The notes under the pieces: generated by a model
Told to the model about the DNA's origin: nothing
Databases searched by the model: none
What the model saw: only the letters and a program-made list of their open reading frames with translations
From: Colwellia sp.
GTDB taxonomy: Bacteria > Pseudomonadota > Gammaproteobacteria > Enterobacterales > Alteromonadaceae
Assembly (NCBI GenBank): GCA_013215295.1
Contig: JABSOZ010000010.1
Coordinates: 1 to 64,000, forward strand
Direction of reading: 5' to 3'
DNA: 64,000 nucleotides
Translations under genes and position numbers: made by a program
Shown here: positions 47,772 to 58,209 of the stretch, piece by piece
Layout: each line of letters begins with the position of its first letter
Numbering within the stretch: position 1 is the stretch's first letter

Positions 47772-47799
47772 AAGAGGCGCTATCAGCGGCTCTTTTTTT
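47772..47799 (+). terminator. Terminator after glmU
   Basis: AAGAG-G-CGCT and AGCG-G-CTCTT pair with one G/G mismatch around a 3-base loop, followed by seven T. It uncouples glmU from the deoR-glmS pair. The rest of the gap to 48007 is AT-rich with no clear promoter. Confidence 0.8.
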
Positions 47800-48007
47800 A
47801 TTTATGGATATTGAAAATATATAAACTAAAAAATATAGCAGTAAATAAATGCTCATTGGTTATATTGATTGTATAAAGAAAAGAGCATAAATAAGCGTAA
47901 AATAAATAATTATTGCCATAAAAGCATACTTTTGTTCTAATAGCTTAAGTTACTAAACGAAACTTATTGCGTAAGATAAGTATCGAAACAAAAGATAAAT
48001 AAATCGC

Positions 48008-48769
48008 ATGTCAAAAAGAAACACTCAACAACGTCGACACAATATTATTTCTGAGCTCAATCAGCATGGAGAAGTAAGTGTTGATAGCCTTGCAAAAAAG
48101 TTTGCTACATCAGAAGTTACTATCAGAAAAGATCTAGCAGCACTTGAAAATAGTGGTTTGTTGCTTAGACGCTACGGCGGAGCTATCCCTTTACCTAGAG
48201 ATATTATTGAGCATAAATTTGAAAAAGTTTCGAAACGAAAGGTTTCAATTGCCAGTAAAGCAGCTACATTAATACGAGACCATAACCGTATAATTATTGA
48301 TAGCGGTAGTACTACTTCAGCGTTAGTAAAAGAACTTAATAGCAAACAAGGTTTGATAGTAATGACTAATTCTTTAGCTATTGCTTCTGAGTTACATGCA
48401 TTAGAAAATGAACCAACATTATTGATGACCGGTGGGACTTGGGATACACATTCAGAGTCGTTTCAAGGTCAGGTTGCTGAAAGTGTTCTTAGATCATATG
48501 ACTTTGACCAGCTCTTTATCGGAGCAGATGGCATAGACATTGAACGCGGCACAACTACCTTTAATGAATTGTTAGGACTTAGCCGAGTAATGGCTGATGT
48601 TTCGCGTGAAGTTATAGTCTTAGTAGAGTCAGAAAAAATTAATCGTAAAATACCTAACGTCGAAATACCTTGGCAAAATATAGACATATTAATCACGGAT
48701 GCTGATTTGTCTGATGAATTAAAAGCCAAACTTTTACAACAAGACGTTAATTTACTCATTGCAAAATAA
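48008..48769 (+). CDS. DeoR-family transcriptional regulator, probable regulator of glmS
   Basis: 253 residues. An N-terminal DeoR helix-turn-helix (about 8-60, [23 protein letters not shown], then GGA) is followed by a sugar-phosphate-binding ISOCOT-like domain (about 75-245) with DSGSTTSAL near 98 and GADGID near 174. DeoR proteins usually sense phosphorylated sugars. It is 11 bases upstream of glmS on the same strand, so it most likely senses an amino-sugar phosphate and controls glmS and itself. That role is inferred from position. Confidence 0.88.
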   Translation: MSKRNTQQRRHNIISELNQHGEVSVDSLAKKFATSEVTIRKDLAALENSGLLLRRYGGAIPLPRDIIEHKFEKVSKRKVSIASKAATLIRDHNRIIIDSGSTTSALVKELNSKQGLIVMTNSLAIASELHALENEPTLLMTGGTWDTHSESFQGQVAESVLRSYDFDQLFIGADGIDIERGTTTFNELLGLSRVMADVSREVIVLVESEKINRKIPNVEIPWQNIDILITDADLSDELKAKLLQQDVNLLIAK

Positions 48770-48780
48770 AGGAAAAACTT

Positions 48781-50613
48781 ATGTGTGGGATTGTAGGTGC
48801 AGTAGCACAACGTGATGTAGTTGATATCTTAGTTGAAGGTTTAAAACGGTTAGAATATCGTGGTTATGACTCCGCGGGTGTTGCTATTGTTGATAACGAT
48901 AATCAATTAAATAGGGTACGTCGCCTAGGAAAAGTACAAGAGCTAGCAGACGCACTCACTATTACTCCATTGTCTGGCGGTACAGGTATTGCCCATACTC
49001 GTTGGGCCACTCATGGTGCGCCAAGCGAAGTAAACGCTCACCCACATATATCAAGTGAAAATATAGCCGTTGTCCATAATGGTATTATTGAAAATCATGA
49101 TGAATTAAGAAAACGCTTAAAAGGTGTTGGCTACGAATTTGTTTCAGAAACAGATACCGAAGTTATTGCCCACTTAGTTCACTTCGAACTTAAAACATCG
49201 GAAACTTTACTTGAAGCTGTACAAAAAACAGTAAAGCAGCTTGATGGTGCTTATGGAACAGTAGTTCTTGATACAACAGATAAAAGCCGTGTAATAGTGG
49301 CTCGTTCTGGCAGTCCATTAGTTATAGGATATGGCGTCGGTGAAAACTTCATCGCCTCGGATATGATGGCATTATTACCCGTTACACGAAAATTTTCTTT
49401 TCTTGAAGAAGGTGATGTTGCTGAAGTGACTCGTTTCGAAGTAAACGTATTTGACGTAAATGGTACTTCGGTAAAACGTGAAGCGAAAGAGCAAGAGATC
49501 AACCAAGAAAGTGGCGACAAAGGTGAATATCGTCATTACATGCTAAAAGAAACATTTGAGCAACCAACAGCGATCCGAAATACCTTAGAAGGTCGTTTAT
49601 CAGGTAATGTGCTTGATATGAATACCTTTGGTGAAGGTGCTGATGAAATATTTAAGGGCATTGACCATGTTCAAATTATTGCCTGCGGAACAAGTTATCA
49701 CTCAGGCATGGTTGCTCGGTACTGGTTAGAATCTTTAGCGGGTGTTTCATGTAATATTGAGATTGCGAGTGAATTTAGATACCGTAAATCACATGTGCCG
49801 AAAAATGCCATGATCGTTACTATTTCTCAATCAGGTGAAACGGCTGATACACTTGCTGCTTTACGTTTGGCTAAAGAAATTGGCTATAAAGCAAGTTTAG
49901 TTATTTGTAATGTTGCCGGCTCATCGCTTGTACGTGAATCTGATTTAGCCTTTATGACTAAAGCTGGAGTAGAAATTGGTGTTGCTTCAACCAAAGCATT
50001 TACTACACAATTAGTGGGTCTGTTAATGATGACTTTAGCCATCGGCAAACATAATGGCATGGATGAGCTACTTCAGAATGAAATAGCAAGTTCATTAATG
50101 TCTTTACCTAGTAAATTGGAAGAAGTACTCGCACTTGCAAGTTCTATAGAAGGGCTAGCAGAAGACTTTGCAGATAAGCAACATGCCTTGTTTCTCGGTC
50201 GTGGTGACCAGTATCCAATCGCAATGGAAGGCGCGTTAAAGTTAAAAGAAATCTCATATATTCATGCTGAAGCCTATGCCGCTGGTGAATTAAAACATGG
50301 TCCATTAGCTTTAATCGATGCTGATATGCCTGTAATAGTTGTTGCTCCTAAAAATGACTTAATTGAGAAACTTAAATCAAACGTAGAAGAAGTACGTGCG
50401 CGTGGTGGATTGATGTATGTATTTGCTGACAGTGATGCAAACTTCTCCAGCGACGAAACGATGAAGGTTATTAATGTCCCCGTTTGTGATGATATAATTG
50501 CACCAATTGTTTATACCTTACCACTGCAGCTACTTTCGTATTATGTAGCAATAATTAAAGGTACTGATGTTGATCAGCCTCGAAATTTAGCAAAATCAGT
50601 GACGGTTGAATGA
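48781..50613 (+). CDS. glmS: Glutamine-fructose-6-phosphate aminotransferase (isomerizing)
   Basis: Makes glucosamine-6-phosphate, the first step to UDP-GlcNAc. The 610 residues start with the catalytic Cys ([12 protein letters not shown]) of the class II glutaminase domain (about 1-220). Two SIS domains follow (about 290-430 and 460-600), and the C-terminal LAKSVTVE completes the active site. No glmS ribozyme fits in the 11-base gap upstream, so regulation is probably by the neighbouring DeoR protein. Confidence 0.98.
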   Translation: MCGIVGAVAQRDVVDILVEGLKRLEYRGYDSAGVAIVDNDNQLNRVRRLGKVQELADALTITPLSGGTGIAHTRWATHGAPSEVNAHPHISSENIAVVHNGIIENHDELRKRLKGVGYEFVSETDTEVIAHLVHFELKTSETLLEAVQKTVKQLDGAYGTVVLDTTDKSRVIVARSGSPLVIGYGVGENFIASDMMALLPVTRKFSFLEEGDVAEVTRFEVNVFDVNGTSVKREAKEQEINQESGDKGEYRHYMLKETFEQPTAIRNTLEGRLSGNVLDMNTFGEGADEIFKGIDHVQIIACGTSYHSGMVARYWLESLAGVSCNIEIASEFRYRKSHVPKNAMIVTISQSGETADTLAALRLAKEIGYKASLVICNVAGSSLVRESDLAFMTKAGVEIGVASTKAFTTQLVGLLMMTLAIGKHNGMDELLQNEIASSLMSLPSKLEEVLALASSIEGLAEDFADKQHALFLGRGDQYPIAMEGALKLKEISYIHAEAYAAGELKHGPLALIDADMPVIVVAPKNDLIEKLKSNVEEVRARGGLMYVFADSDANFSSDETMKVINVPVCDDIIAPIVYTLPLQLLSYYVAIIKGTDVDQPRNLAKSVTVE

Positions 50614-50639
50614 TCTGAATCAACTAAAATCAATATTGT

Positions 50640-50667
50640 AAACGCCTCTAACTTTAGAGGCGTTTTT
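50640..50667 (+). terminator. Terminator after glmS
   Basis: AAACGCCTCTA and TAGAGGCGTTT form an 11-bp stem around ACTT, followed by T5. It is a strong intrinsic terminator 27 bases past the stop codon. Confidence 0.92.
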
Positions 50668-50708
50668 GTTTATTAGGCTAGAAATAAGTAAGTATTTACG
50701 AATAACAT

Positions 50709-51029
50709 TTAGAAAACAGGATATTTTAAATATTCAGGATGTAAAGATAGAAAGCCACACCAAGTACTAAAATTTCGATAAGCATACCCTTTGTCTGTAG
50801 CGGTGTACCACTTTGATTGGCGTAATGCAGGTAAACGAAATTTAACTTTATAACCATCTATAGCAATGTAACATGCAAGACTTTCTGTTGTATTATTTTT
50901 GATTTTTACTTGAGCAAACCCATCAGCATTATAGCCATAAGTGGTTTTAGTTTTGGGCTTTGCATGCACAATATTTGTTATTGAAAATATAAATACTGTT
51001 AGAAATATGATTATGAGTAAGTTTTTCAT
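50709..51029 (-). CDS. Small secreted protein of unknown function
   Basis: 106 residues with a signal peptide (about 1-23, ending VHA). The mature part of about 83 residues is basic and rich in Tyr and Lys, with a strand-like stretch (VKIKNNTTESLACYIAIDGY), a K-F-R-L-P motif and two Cys (near 53 and 91) that could form a disulfide in the periplasm. The pattern suggests a small beta-sandwich, but I recognise no family. It stands alone, convergent with glmS. Confidence 0.6.
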   Translation of the reverse strand: MKNLLIIIFLTVFIFSITNIVHAKPKTKTTYGYNADGFAQVKIKNNTTESLACYIAIDGYKVKFRLPALRQSKWYTATDKGYAYRNFSTWCGFLSLHPEYLKYPVF

Positions 51030-51268
51030 TATATATTTAATTTATCTTTGAGTGAGAGAAAATCATTAGCTAGTTGATATTCTTTACAAAAGTATAGCTG
51101 AAATATTGTTTCTATTAAAAATTTATTAATAAAATTATTAAAAAGAGTATTATTTATTACAATGGCCATTGAAAGCACCCCCAAACGACACCATAACTAT
51201 TTATAACAATATAAAAGCGCTAATAATTACAAATGAAAAGCGCATGCATTAAAGAGAAGTATTTTATT

Positions 51269-52033
51269 ATGGCTAACGTCGTTCCAGTAAGAAAAGATTT
51301 ACACCAAAACATTAAAGTTGCTAATAAACGCGGCTTAGAGCATATCGCAAATCAACATATTGCTCCTATTTCAGCTACAGAGTATGCAAAAGCAGCAAAT
51401 AGTTTTCCTATCTTTTTGGTTAAACAACCTGAAGGAACTCGTTACCGTAGTATCGTAATGTTAGGTCTAGAATCGGGTGAAAACTTATTTTATAAAAATG
51501 AAATTTGGGAAGGCACATATTTACCACAAGGTATCGCAATGATGCCGTTTGGTTTGGGTGTAGATCCGGATAAAGAAAAAACACTAACTACATATATTGA
51601 TCTTGACAATCAATATGTTGGTGAAGATAAAGAAAATGCTTTGTTTGATGCTGAAGGCAATGATACTGAGTTTTATAAAAATGTTCAGAATTCTTTAGGT
51701 CGTTTATTTGAAAATGAAAATATGACTGAAAAATTCATGGAAGAGCTTGTTGCAAATGATTTATTACAAGAATTAGAGCTTCACGTTAATTTCAGTACCG
51801 GTGAGAACAAAAAACTTGTTGGTTTATTTGGTATTGATGAGAAAAAACTTCAAGAACTGAGTGATGATAAAGTATTAGACTTTCATAAAAGAGGTCTCTT
51901 TATTCCAATTCATTCAATGTTAGGATCTATTGGCCAAATTAATCGTTTAGCACAGCTACGTAATTTAGCTGATAACGATCAGAAAGTAACAGGTATACAA
52001 ATACAGTTTGCTAAAGAAACTGCTGAAGCGTAA
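51269..52033 (+). CDS. SapC family protein
   Basis: 254 residues from ATG 51269, preceded by AAAGAGAAG; an in-frame ATG 36 bases upstream is less likely. The pattern (VPVRKDLHQNIKV, then FPIFLVK, LGLESGENLFY, then WEGTYLPQGIAMMPF) matches the SapC family. It is named after a Campylobacter gene near the surface-layer locus but is common in marine proteobacteria, often near TonB-dependent receptors. No signal peptide is present. Its biochemical role is unknown. A TonB-dependent receptor is 9 kb away, not adjacent. Confidence 0.8.
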   Translation: MANVVPVRKDLHQNIKVANKRGLEHIANQHIAPISATEYAKAANSFPIFLVKQPEGTRYRSIVMLGLESGENLFYKNEIWEGTYLPQGIAMMPFGLGVDPDKEKTLTTYIDLDNQYVGEDKENALFDAEGNDTEFYKNVQNSLGRLFENENMTEKFMEELVANDLLQELELHVNFSTGENKKLVGLFGIDEKKLQELSDDKVLDFHKRGLFIPIHSMLGSIGQINRLAQLRNLADNDQKVTGIQIQFAKETAEA

Positions 52034-52050
52034 TCGCTCAATAGCTTCAT

Positions 52051-52077
52051 AAAAGAGCCGAAAGGCTCTTTTTTTAT
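52051..52077 (+). terminator. Terminator after the SapC-family gene
   Basis: AAAAGAGCC, loop GAAA, GGCTCTTTTTTT: a tight stem with a stable tetraloop and U-run. Confidence 0.92.
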
Positions 52078-52145
52078 ATCTAAATAAACTGAATGATACA
52101 TTCTCGTATATACTAGCTTTTTAAATTCCACTATTGAGAGTACTT

Positions 52146-52745
52146 GTGGCTATTCAACTTCCTTTTTCTCATTTAAGCCAATGGCAACAAATTGCTTTTT
52201 CTGCGGCATTATTAGAACGAATGATCCCTAATTACAAAATGTTTGCTGAACATGCCGAGTTTGGTGAATTTTCCGTATTACGTAATCAGTTAGCACTTAT
52301 CTGGCAATGGCTTGATAAAAATAATCGCTGTAAAATTAATTACGATGCTCAAATTAACAAACTTGAACCACAAATTCCTGATCCTCAAGCGTTCGACTTT
52401 TTTGGTGTGTTTCCTGCTATTGATGCCACTATGGCTACCATGTCACTTTTACAAGCTATGCAAGATAAAGAAGTTCAAGGAGCAGAGATTGTTTCCCGAT
52501 TATCAGAGAACAGTGTTAATTATTATGTTGAGTTGATTATTGCTGATCAACAAGAGCAAAATGATGACAGTGAAATTACAGATAAAGAAATTGAAAATCA
52601 TCCCTTGATGGAATGGGAGTTTGATACTCAAAATGAGCTTTATTATGCATTAAAAGATTCTCCAGAAACGAAAGAAACTTGTGTAAAAATTAAAGCAATG
52701 GTTCTTGAAGAAGGTTTATCTAATCTAGGTATTGAAATCACTTAA
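52146..52745 (+). CDS. yjaG: YjaG family protein (DUF416)
   Basis: About 199 residues, helical, acidic and cytoplasmic. The family blocks LSQWQQIAFSAALLERMIPNY near residue 10, a region ending DFFGVFPAIDATMA near 90, and the terminal ESNIGI-like GLSNLGIEIT align with E. coli YjaG. The function is unknown. The start is probably GTG 52146, preceded by GAGAG; TTG 52134 in frame gives four more residues. Confidence 0.87.
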   Translation: MAIQLPFSHLSQWQQIAFSAALLERMIPNYKMFAEHAEFGEFSVLRNQLALIWQWLDKNNRCKINYDAQINKLEPQIPDPQAFDFFGVFPAIDATMATMSLLQAMQDKEVQGAEIVSRLSENSVNYYVELIIADQQEQNDDSEITDKEIENHPLMEWEFDTQNELYYALKDSPETKETCVKIKAMVLEEGLSNLGIEIT

Positions 52746-52943
52746 TCTATAGACATTTAATTATTTAAAAAACACCTTTAAAGATGCCTATTGATTTAAA
52801 GCTTAATTAATAGGCGTAATACATTCTTTACTCCTTAGTTAAAGTCCTAAAAAAATATTCTGACAAATACTAGCCCGATCATCTCTATTCAGTTACCTTG
52901 CTGGATATCTGAAAATAAATATAATAAAAAGTTAGGATTAAAC

Positions 52944-54512
52944 ATGAAATCAGCCCATGTTGTTTTGATAACAACTGCGTATCTATTTGCCTCGTTAGCT
53001 TTTGCCTTACCAACGAGTACCTTTGAACAAAAAAATAAAAATATTGAAAAATCGATAAGTAAAGCAATGGATGCTTTTCAAGTACCAGGAATGGCTGTTG
53101 CTATTGTTAAAAATAATAAAGTTGTGATGAGTAAAGGTTTTGGCTTAACGCAATACGGTACGAAGAATAAAGTTAATGGTGATACCTTATTTGGTATAGC
53201 ATCAAATACCAAGGCAATGACCGCAGCGCTATTAGCAAATTTAGTCGATAAAGGTGAATTAACATGGCAAACCAAAGTCATTGATATTATTCCTGAGTTT
53301 CAAATGCCGAATGCTTATGTAACACGTGAATTTACAATCTTAGACTTATTATCACACAATAGTGGATTAGGTTTAGGTGCTGGCGATTTGATGATTTGGC
53401 CGGGTACGACATTGACCAATCAAGATATTATTAAAGGCTTAAAGCACTTACCTGAAGTTTCAAGTTTTCGCAGTGAGTTTGCTTATGACAATTTAATGTA
53501 TGTTATTGCTGGCGAAATCATAGCTAAAGTTACAGGGAAAAGCTGGCAAGACAATATTAAGGATACTATTTTTCAGCCATTAGGTATGAACAAAACTAAA
53601 GCGAAATTTTCATTAATTTCAAAAAACAATAAAAATGTTGCACGTGCTCATGTACCGTTAGACGGCAAGTTAAATGTGGTTGGTGGAAACTTTTTAGAGC
53701 AATTTTCTTCCGCAGGGTCTGTAGCTTCAAGCGTGAACGATATGTCTTTATGGCTGAAAGCTCAGCTAAATGAAGGCGCATATGGTGATAATAAAAAACT
53801 GTTCAGTGAGCGTCAAAGTCATTATATGTGGCAAATGCGTACAATATTACCGGTATCTGCTGCCGCAACAGATAATAATAAAACGCATTTTTCTGGCTAT
53901 GGTTTAGGTTGGTTTTTAAATGATTATCACGGAGTTAAATTAGTTCATCACAGTGGTGGTATCTTAGGAATGGTTTCTAAAGTTGTTTTAGTGCCAGAAG
54001 AAAACTTAGCGATGGTTATTTTAACTAACCAGCAATCAGGATACGCTTTTAATGCTATTTACCATCAAATTCTAAATGAATACTTAGAGCTGCCTGAAAA
54101 AGACTGGGTTGATTTCTATCATGATATGAGTAAAAAACGCAAAGCGGCAGAGAAAAATCGTTTAGCAGAAGCGGCAAGTAATGTTGATAAAAATTCACGA
54201 CATTCTTTACCCCTAAAAGCTTACGCACAAACCTATACAGATAATTGGTATGGAGATATATCAATTAATTATGCTAATAACGCATTAAGCATGCAGTTTG
54301 GAAATACACCAGCATTACATGGCACGTTAAAGCACCATCAACATAATACTTTTATCGTGCGTTGGGACGACAGAACTTTAGAAGCTGATGCTTTTGTTAA
54401 TTTTAATTTGAATCCTGACGGTTCAATTAACTATGCCACGATGAAAGCAGTCTCTCGTGCTACGGATTTTAGTTTTGACTTTCACGATTTAAAGCTTATC
54501 CCTAAAACGTAA
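52944..54512 (+). CDS. Secreted serine hydrolase of the class C beta-lactamase/penicillin-binding fold
   Basis: 522 residues. A signal peptide (about 1-21) precedes a beta-lactamase fold with the nucleophile in Ser87-x-x-Lys90, the YxN motif at Tyr181-Asn183 and the HSGG motif (in place of KTG) near residue 335. A C-terminal strand-rich domain of about 95 residues resembles DUF3471. HSGG variants are common among esterases and D-aminopeptidases, so beta-lactam resistance should not be assumed. It stands alone with no substrate clue nearby. Confidence 0.88.
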   Translation: MKSAHVVLITTAYLFASLAFALPTSTFEQKNKNIEKSISKAMDAFQVPGMAVAIVKNNKVVMSKGFGLTQYGTKNKVNGDTLFGIASNTKAMTAALLANLVDKGELTWQTKVIDIIPEFQMPNAYVTREFTILDLLSHNSGLGLGAGDLMIWPGTTLTNQDIIKGLKHLPEVSSFRSEFAYDNLMYVIAGEIIAKVTGKSWQDNIKDTIFQPLGMNKTKAKFSLISKNNKNVARAHVPLDGKLNVVGGNFLEQFSSAGSVASSVNDMSLWLKAQLNEGAYGDNKKLFSERQSHYMWQMRTILPVSAAATDNNKTHFSGYGLGWFLNDYHGVKLVHHSGGILGMVSKVVLVPEENLAMVILTNQQSGYAFNAIYHQILNEYLELPEKDWVDFYHDMSKKRKAAEKNRLAEAASNVDKNSRHSLPLKAYAQTYTDNWYGDISINYANNALSMQFGNTPALHGTLKHHQHNTFIVRWDDRTLEADAFVNFNLNPDGSINYATMKAVSRATDFSFDFHDLKLIPKT

Positions 54513-54554
54513 TACCTAAGAGATACAACGTTAAAAAAAGAGTATTAAATTTTG

Positions 54555-54595
54555 TAGATAAGACATACGTTTAGAATGAACATATGTCTTATCTA
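54555..54595. repeat. Perfect 13-bp inverted repeat between converging genes
   Basis: TAGATAAGACATA (54555-54567) and TATGTCTTATCTA (54583-54595) are exact reverse complements around a 15-base loop. It lies 11 bases past the rsmD stop and 43 bases past the serine hydrolase stop. No good T-run follows on either side, so it could stabilise 3' ends more than terminate. Confidence 0.6.
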
Positions 54596-54605
54596 AAATA
54601 CGATT

Positions 54606-55190
54606 TTATGTTTTTTGGTACAAACGATAAATAACTTGTCCAGCAACTTTTTCTTTCAATAACTTCCAGTTTAACGGAAGTTGTTGGTCATTATGTTCAC
54701 TTTCCATCTCGATATAAATCAAAGCATTGTCAGCCAAGCTATTTTCATTTAATAACTGAGTTGTTTGTTCAATAAAACCTTTTCGAAAAGGTGGATCAAG
54801 AAACACAACATCAAATTTTTGAGTGTTACTCTTAATAAAAGATATAGCATCGCTATTTATAATTGAAATATTATCTGTTTTCAGTAATTGTTGATTTTCT
54901 TTCAATTGCCGAGCAGCAGCTTTATTTAGCTCAATTAAACTCACATGACTCGCCCCTCTGGATAAGGCTTCAAAGCCAAGTCCTCCAGAGCCAGCAAAGC
55001 AATCTAAACAATTACTGTCTTGAATAAATGGCATTAACCAATTAAAAACAGTCTCTTTCACTCTATCAGTGGTGGGTCTTAAACCTTCGGCCATTAATAC
55101 TGGGAGTTTTCTGCCACGATGCAAACCAGCAATAATTCGAATACTGCCTTTATTACTTGGTTTTGCTGATTGTTTACGTTGTTTGCTCAT
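54606..55190 (-). CDS. rsmD: 16S rRNA (guanine-966-N2)-methyltransferase
   Basis: 194 residues. The N-terminus IRIIAGLHRGRKLPV, the motif LRPTTDRVKETVFNWL near residue 37, the SAM loop CLDCFAGSGGLGFEALSRG near 60 and the catalytic FLDPPF near 127 define RsmD. It methylates G966 of 16S rRNA. It diverges from ftsY, the arrangement found in E. coli. Confidence 0.96.
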   Translation of the reverse strand: MSKQRKQSAKPSNKGSIRIIAGLHRGRKLPVLMAEGLRPTTDRVKETVFNWLMPFIQDSNCLDCFAGSGGLGFEALSRGASHVSLIELNKAAARQLKENQQLLKTDNISIINSDAISFIKSNTQKFDVVFLDPPFRKGFIEQTTQLLNENSLADNALIYIEMESEHNDQQLPLNWKLLKEKVAGQVIYRLYQKT

Positions 55191-55306
55191 ATCTTACTCA
55201 GCTTTTGTTTTTTGTATTGTTTTTAGGTGCTACTATAGCGATGATTTTATCCTTGTTTAGTGAACTATTGCCATCAAAATGATGGTTCAGAGAAGAATTT
55301 ATTGTT

Positions 55307-56440
55307 ATGTCGAAGAAAAAAGGTATGTTTTCCTGGTTAGGTTTGGGACGTCAGCAAGAAGAAGCTGTTGAAAAAGTTACAGATACGGTTGCAGCATCAG
55401 AAGAAATGTTAGATGTTTCTGATGTGAAAGTTGATGAAATTCAAGAAGAAAAAGTTGTAATCGATGACGTTGTTGTCGAAACTATACTTGCAGAGCCAGA
55501 GCCAGAGCCAGCCGCCAAAGTGGGTTTTTTCTCTCGATTAAAACAAGGGTTGACTAAAACACGCGAAAATATTGGTGGTGGTATATTTAGTTTATTCAGC
55601 GGTAAAAAAATTGATGACGAGTTATTTGAAGAACTCGAAACCCATTTATTGCTGGCTGATGTTGGTATTGAAACGACAACTAAAATCATTAAATCACTAA
55701 CAGAAAGTGCTTCTCGAAAGCAGCTTAAAAATGCTGAAGCCTTGTATGAATTGTTAAAAGATGAATTAAAGAAAATTATTGAACCCGCTAGCCAACCGTT
55801 AGTGATTAATAATGATTCTGGCCCTTTTGTTATTTTAATGGTTGGTGTAAACGGTGTAGGAAAAACCACAACCATAGGTAAACTAGCGAAAAAGTTTCAA
55901 GCTGAAGGTAAATCTGTAATGTTAGCCGCGGGTGACACATTCAGAGCCGCCGCTGTCGAACAATTACAAGTATGGGGTGAACGTAATGACATTCCTGTAA
56001 TTGCTCAACATACTGGTGCAGACAGTGCTTCTGTGATCTTTGATGCTATTAGTGCAGCTAAAGCACGCGGTGTTGATGTACTCATTGCTGACACGGCTGG
56101 CCGATTACAGAACAAAAGCCACTTGATGGATGAGTTGAAAAAAGTGGTCCGAGTCATGAAAAAAATTGATGATAATGCACCCCATGAAGTGATGTTAACT
56201 CTCGATGCGGGCACTGGACAAAACGCATTAAGCCAAACAAAATTGTTCGATGAAGCCGTTGGTTTAACAGGGTTAACTTTAACCAAACTTGACGGAACGG
56301 CTAAAGGCGGTGTTGTTTTTGCTATTGCCGACAAAAATGCAATACCTATTAGGTATTTGGGTGTAGGTGAAGGAATAGATGATTTACGCCCGTTTAATGG
56401 CGATGACTTTATTGATGCATTGTTTACCCAAGAGACTTAA
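55307..56440 (+). CDS. ftsY: Signal recognition particle receptor FtsY
   Basis: 377 residues. A short acidic N-terminal A domain (about 20-75, rich in Glu, Val and Asp) is followed by the NG GTPase domain: GVNGVGKTTTIGKLAKKF near 184, DTFRAAAVEQLQVW near 208, DTAGRLQNKSHLM near 262 and TKLDGTAKGG near 324. It docks ribosome-SRP complexes at the membrane. It is followed by ftsE (79-base gap), which is the conserved ftsYEX order. Confidence 0.97.
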   Translation: MSKKKGMFSWLGLGRQQEEAVEKVTDTVAASEEMLDVSDVKVDEIQEEKVVIDDVVVETILAEPEPEPAAKVGFFSRLKQGLTKTRENIGGGIFSLFSGKKIDDELFEELETHLLLADVGIETTTKIIKSLTESASRKQLKNAEALYELLKDELKKIIEPASQPLVINNDSGPFVILMVGVNGVGKTTTIGKLAKKFQAEGKSVMLAAGDTFRAAAVEQLQVWGERNDIPVIAQHTGADSASVIFDAISAAKARGVDVLIADTAGRLQNKSHLMDELKKVVRVMKKIDDNAPHEVMLTLDAGTGQNALSQTKLFDEAVGLTGLTLTKLDGTAKGGVVFAIADKNAIPIRYLGVGEGIDDLRPFNGDDFIDALFTQET

Positions 56441-56519
56441 GGTTTTAGCGTGTAACTTTTTTTGATACCCGACTAAATTATGTAAAAAATAATAATAAAC
56501 GTAAGAGTGTGGCTATTAT

Positions 56520-57218
56520 ATGATCCGTTTTAACAATGTCAGTAAAACCTACCCAGGAGGTTTTTTAGCACTTAAGAATGTCAGTTTTGAATTGGCATCG
56601 GGTGAAATGGCATTTTTAACAGGTCATTCAGGCGCAGGTAAAAGTACTCTCTTAAAGCTCATGAGCTTAATGGAGAAACCTACAAGCGGAAAAATTCAAA
56701 TTAATGGCAGTGAAATATCGAATATCAAATATAAAGATATTCCTTATGCAAGACGCAAAATAGGCATGATTTTTCAAAACCATAATTTGCTCATGGATCG
56801 CACTATTTTTGATAATGTCGCCTTGCCACTCGTTATTGAAGGTTATAACCATAAAGAAATAAAAAAACGTGTTGAAGCCGCTTTAGATAAAGTACATTTA
56901 ATCGATAAGTTACGCTGTTTTCCTAACATGCTTTCAGGTGGCGAACAGCAACGAGTAGGCATTGCACGAGCATTGGTGAATAAGCCCTTAATTCTTCTTG
57001 CTGATGAACCTACAGGAAATTTAGATCCAAAACTTTCTTTAGATATCATCCGTATGTTTGAAGAATTTAATGATTTTGGCGTTACGGTACTCATTGCCAC
57101 ACACGATCTTGGTCTAATAGCTAGAATGAAATACAGAACGCTAACGCTCAAGCAAGGCACAATGATTACTGATGGTATAATTGAAGGTTTGCAAGTTCGT
57201 GGTGAAAGTAATGAATGA
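56520..57218 (+). CDS. ftsE: Cell division ATP-binding protein FtsE
   Basis: A 232-residue ABC ATPase with Walker [14 protein letters not shown] near residue 36, the signature [15 protein letters not shown] near 139 and Walker [14 protein letters not shown] near 159. With FtsX it controls septal peptidoglycan hydrolases through EnvC-like activators. The stop overlaps the ftsX start by 8 bases. Confidence 0.97.
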   Translation: MIRFNNVSKTYPGGFLALKNVSFELASGEMAFLTGHSGAGKSTLLKLMSLMEKPTSGKIQINGSEISNIKYKDIPYARRKIGMIFQNHNLLMDRTIFDNVALPLVIEGYNHKEIKKRVEAALDKVHLIDKLRCFPNMLSGGEQQRVGIARALVNKPLILLADEPTGNLDPKLSLDIIRMFEEFNDFGVTVLIATHDLGLIARMKYRTLTLKQGTMITDGIIEGLQVRGESNE

Positions 57219-58188
57219 ACCTTCCGGCTTTAGTCACCCATCTCAAAAATTAACTTTTTTAGAAAAAGTAACCGCTCGTCTTATTCGTCATGTGCAACAA
57301 GCTGTAGGCAGTTTAGGTGATCTATGGCGTACGCCGTTTACCTCAATAATGACTGTTTTAGTTTTAGGTATTAGTTTGACCTTACCTGCCACGCTGCACT
57401 TATTTGTCAAGAATGCTAAAGCAATAAGTGAACAATGGGATACGGCCTCAGAAATTAGTTTATTTTTAAAACTATCTGTTAATGAAAAATCTGCGAGAAA
57501 TTTAATACATCGTATTGAGCTTTACCCTGAAGTTTCTAAAGTTACATATATTTCTGCAAAACAAGCGCTAAAAGAATTTAAAGCATTATCAGGTTTTGGC
57601 CAAGCATTAGAATATTTGGATAAAAACCCGCTTCCAGCAACGTTATTAGTTACGCCAACAAAACGGGCTAGTCAAACACAGGCTGCGGGTGAGTTATTAT
57701 TAAAATTAGAAAAAGAACGAGAGGTTCAGCAAGGTAAATTAGATCTTGAATGGTTAACTCGACTAGAAGCTATTGCAAAATTAATTGAAGATATTGTTGT
57801 TGGTATTGGCGCATTGCTGTGTTTATCAGTGGTACTTATTATTGGTAATACAATACGCTTGGCTATTTTAAATCAAAAAGATGCTATTGCAGTAATGAAG
57901 CTCGTCGGTGCAACGGATAGTTTTATTCAACGACCTTTTTTATATGCGGGCGCGTGGTATGGAATTTTAGGCGGTGTTGTATCTTGGATTTGTGTAGCTT
58001 TATTAGCGAGTTATTTCTCTGGAGCACTCTCTGAATTAACTGAGTTATACCATAGTAATTTTGTCATAAACGGCTTAAGCTTTTCAGAAGCGATGACACT
58101 GATACTGTTTGCAGTTGTACTTGGTCTATCTGGAAGTTATATATCAGTACGTAAACATATTCGCTCAATTGAACCCACAGCTGATTAA
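57211..58188 (+). CDS. ftsX: Cell division protein FtsX
   Basis: About 325 residues with four membrane segments (near 50-70, 195-220, 245-270 and 295-315 counted from the chosen start) and a periplasmic domain of about 110 residues after the first. I chose ATG 57211 inside the ftsE end; an in-frame TTG 30 bases earlier is less likely. FtsX transmits FtsE ATP hydrolysis to periplasmic amidase activators. Confidence 0.95.
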   Translation: MNEPSGFSHPSQKLTFLEKVTARLIRHVQQAVGSLGDLWRTPFTSIMTVLVLGISLTLPATLHLFVKNAKAISEQWDTASEISLFLKLSVNEKSARNLIHRIELYPEVSKVTYISAKQALKEFKALSGFGQALEYLDKNPLPATLLVTPTKRASQTQAAGELLLKLEKEREVQQGKLDLEWLTRLEAIAKLIEDIVVGIGALLCLSVVLIIGNTIRLAILNQKDAIAVMKLVGATDSFIQRPFLYAGAWYGILGGVVSWICVALLASYFSGALSELTELYHSNFVINGLSFSEAMTLILFAVVLGLSGSYISVRKHIRSIEPTAD

Positions 58189-58209
58189 TCAAACGCATTT
58201 AATACGGAG

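Noticed and set aside
48770-48780. A glmS ribozyme upstream of glmS
   Set aside because: Only 11 bases separate glmS from the regulator gene, which leaves no room for the ribozyme.
52780-52816. Hairpin GCCTATT/AATAGGC after yjaG as a terminator
   Set aside because: The stem is short with a long AT-rich loop and no U-run follows, so I cannot support it.
52944-54512. Beta-lactamase resistance gene
   Set aside because: The SxxK and YxN motifs are present but the third motif is HSGG rather than KTG, and there is an extra C-terminal domain, so a general serine hydrolase or peptidase is the safer call.
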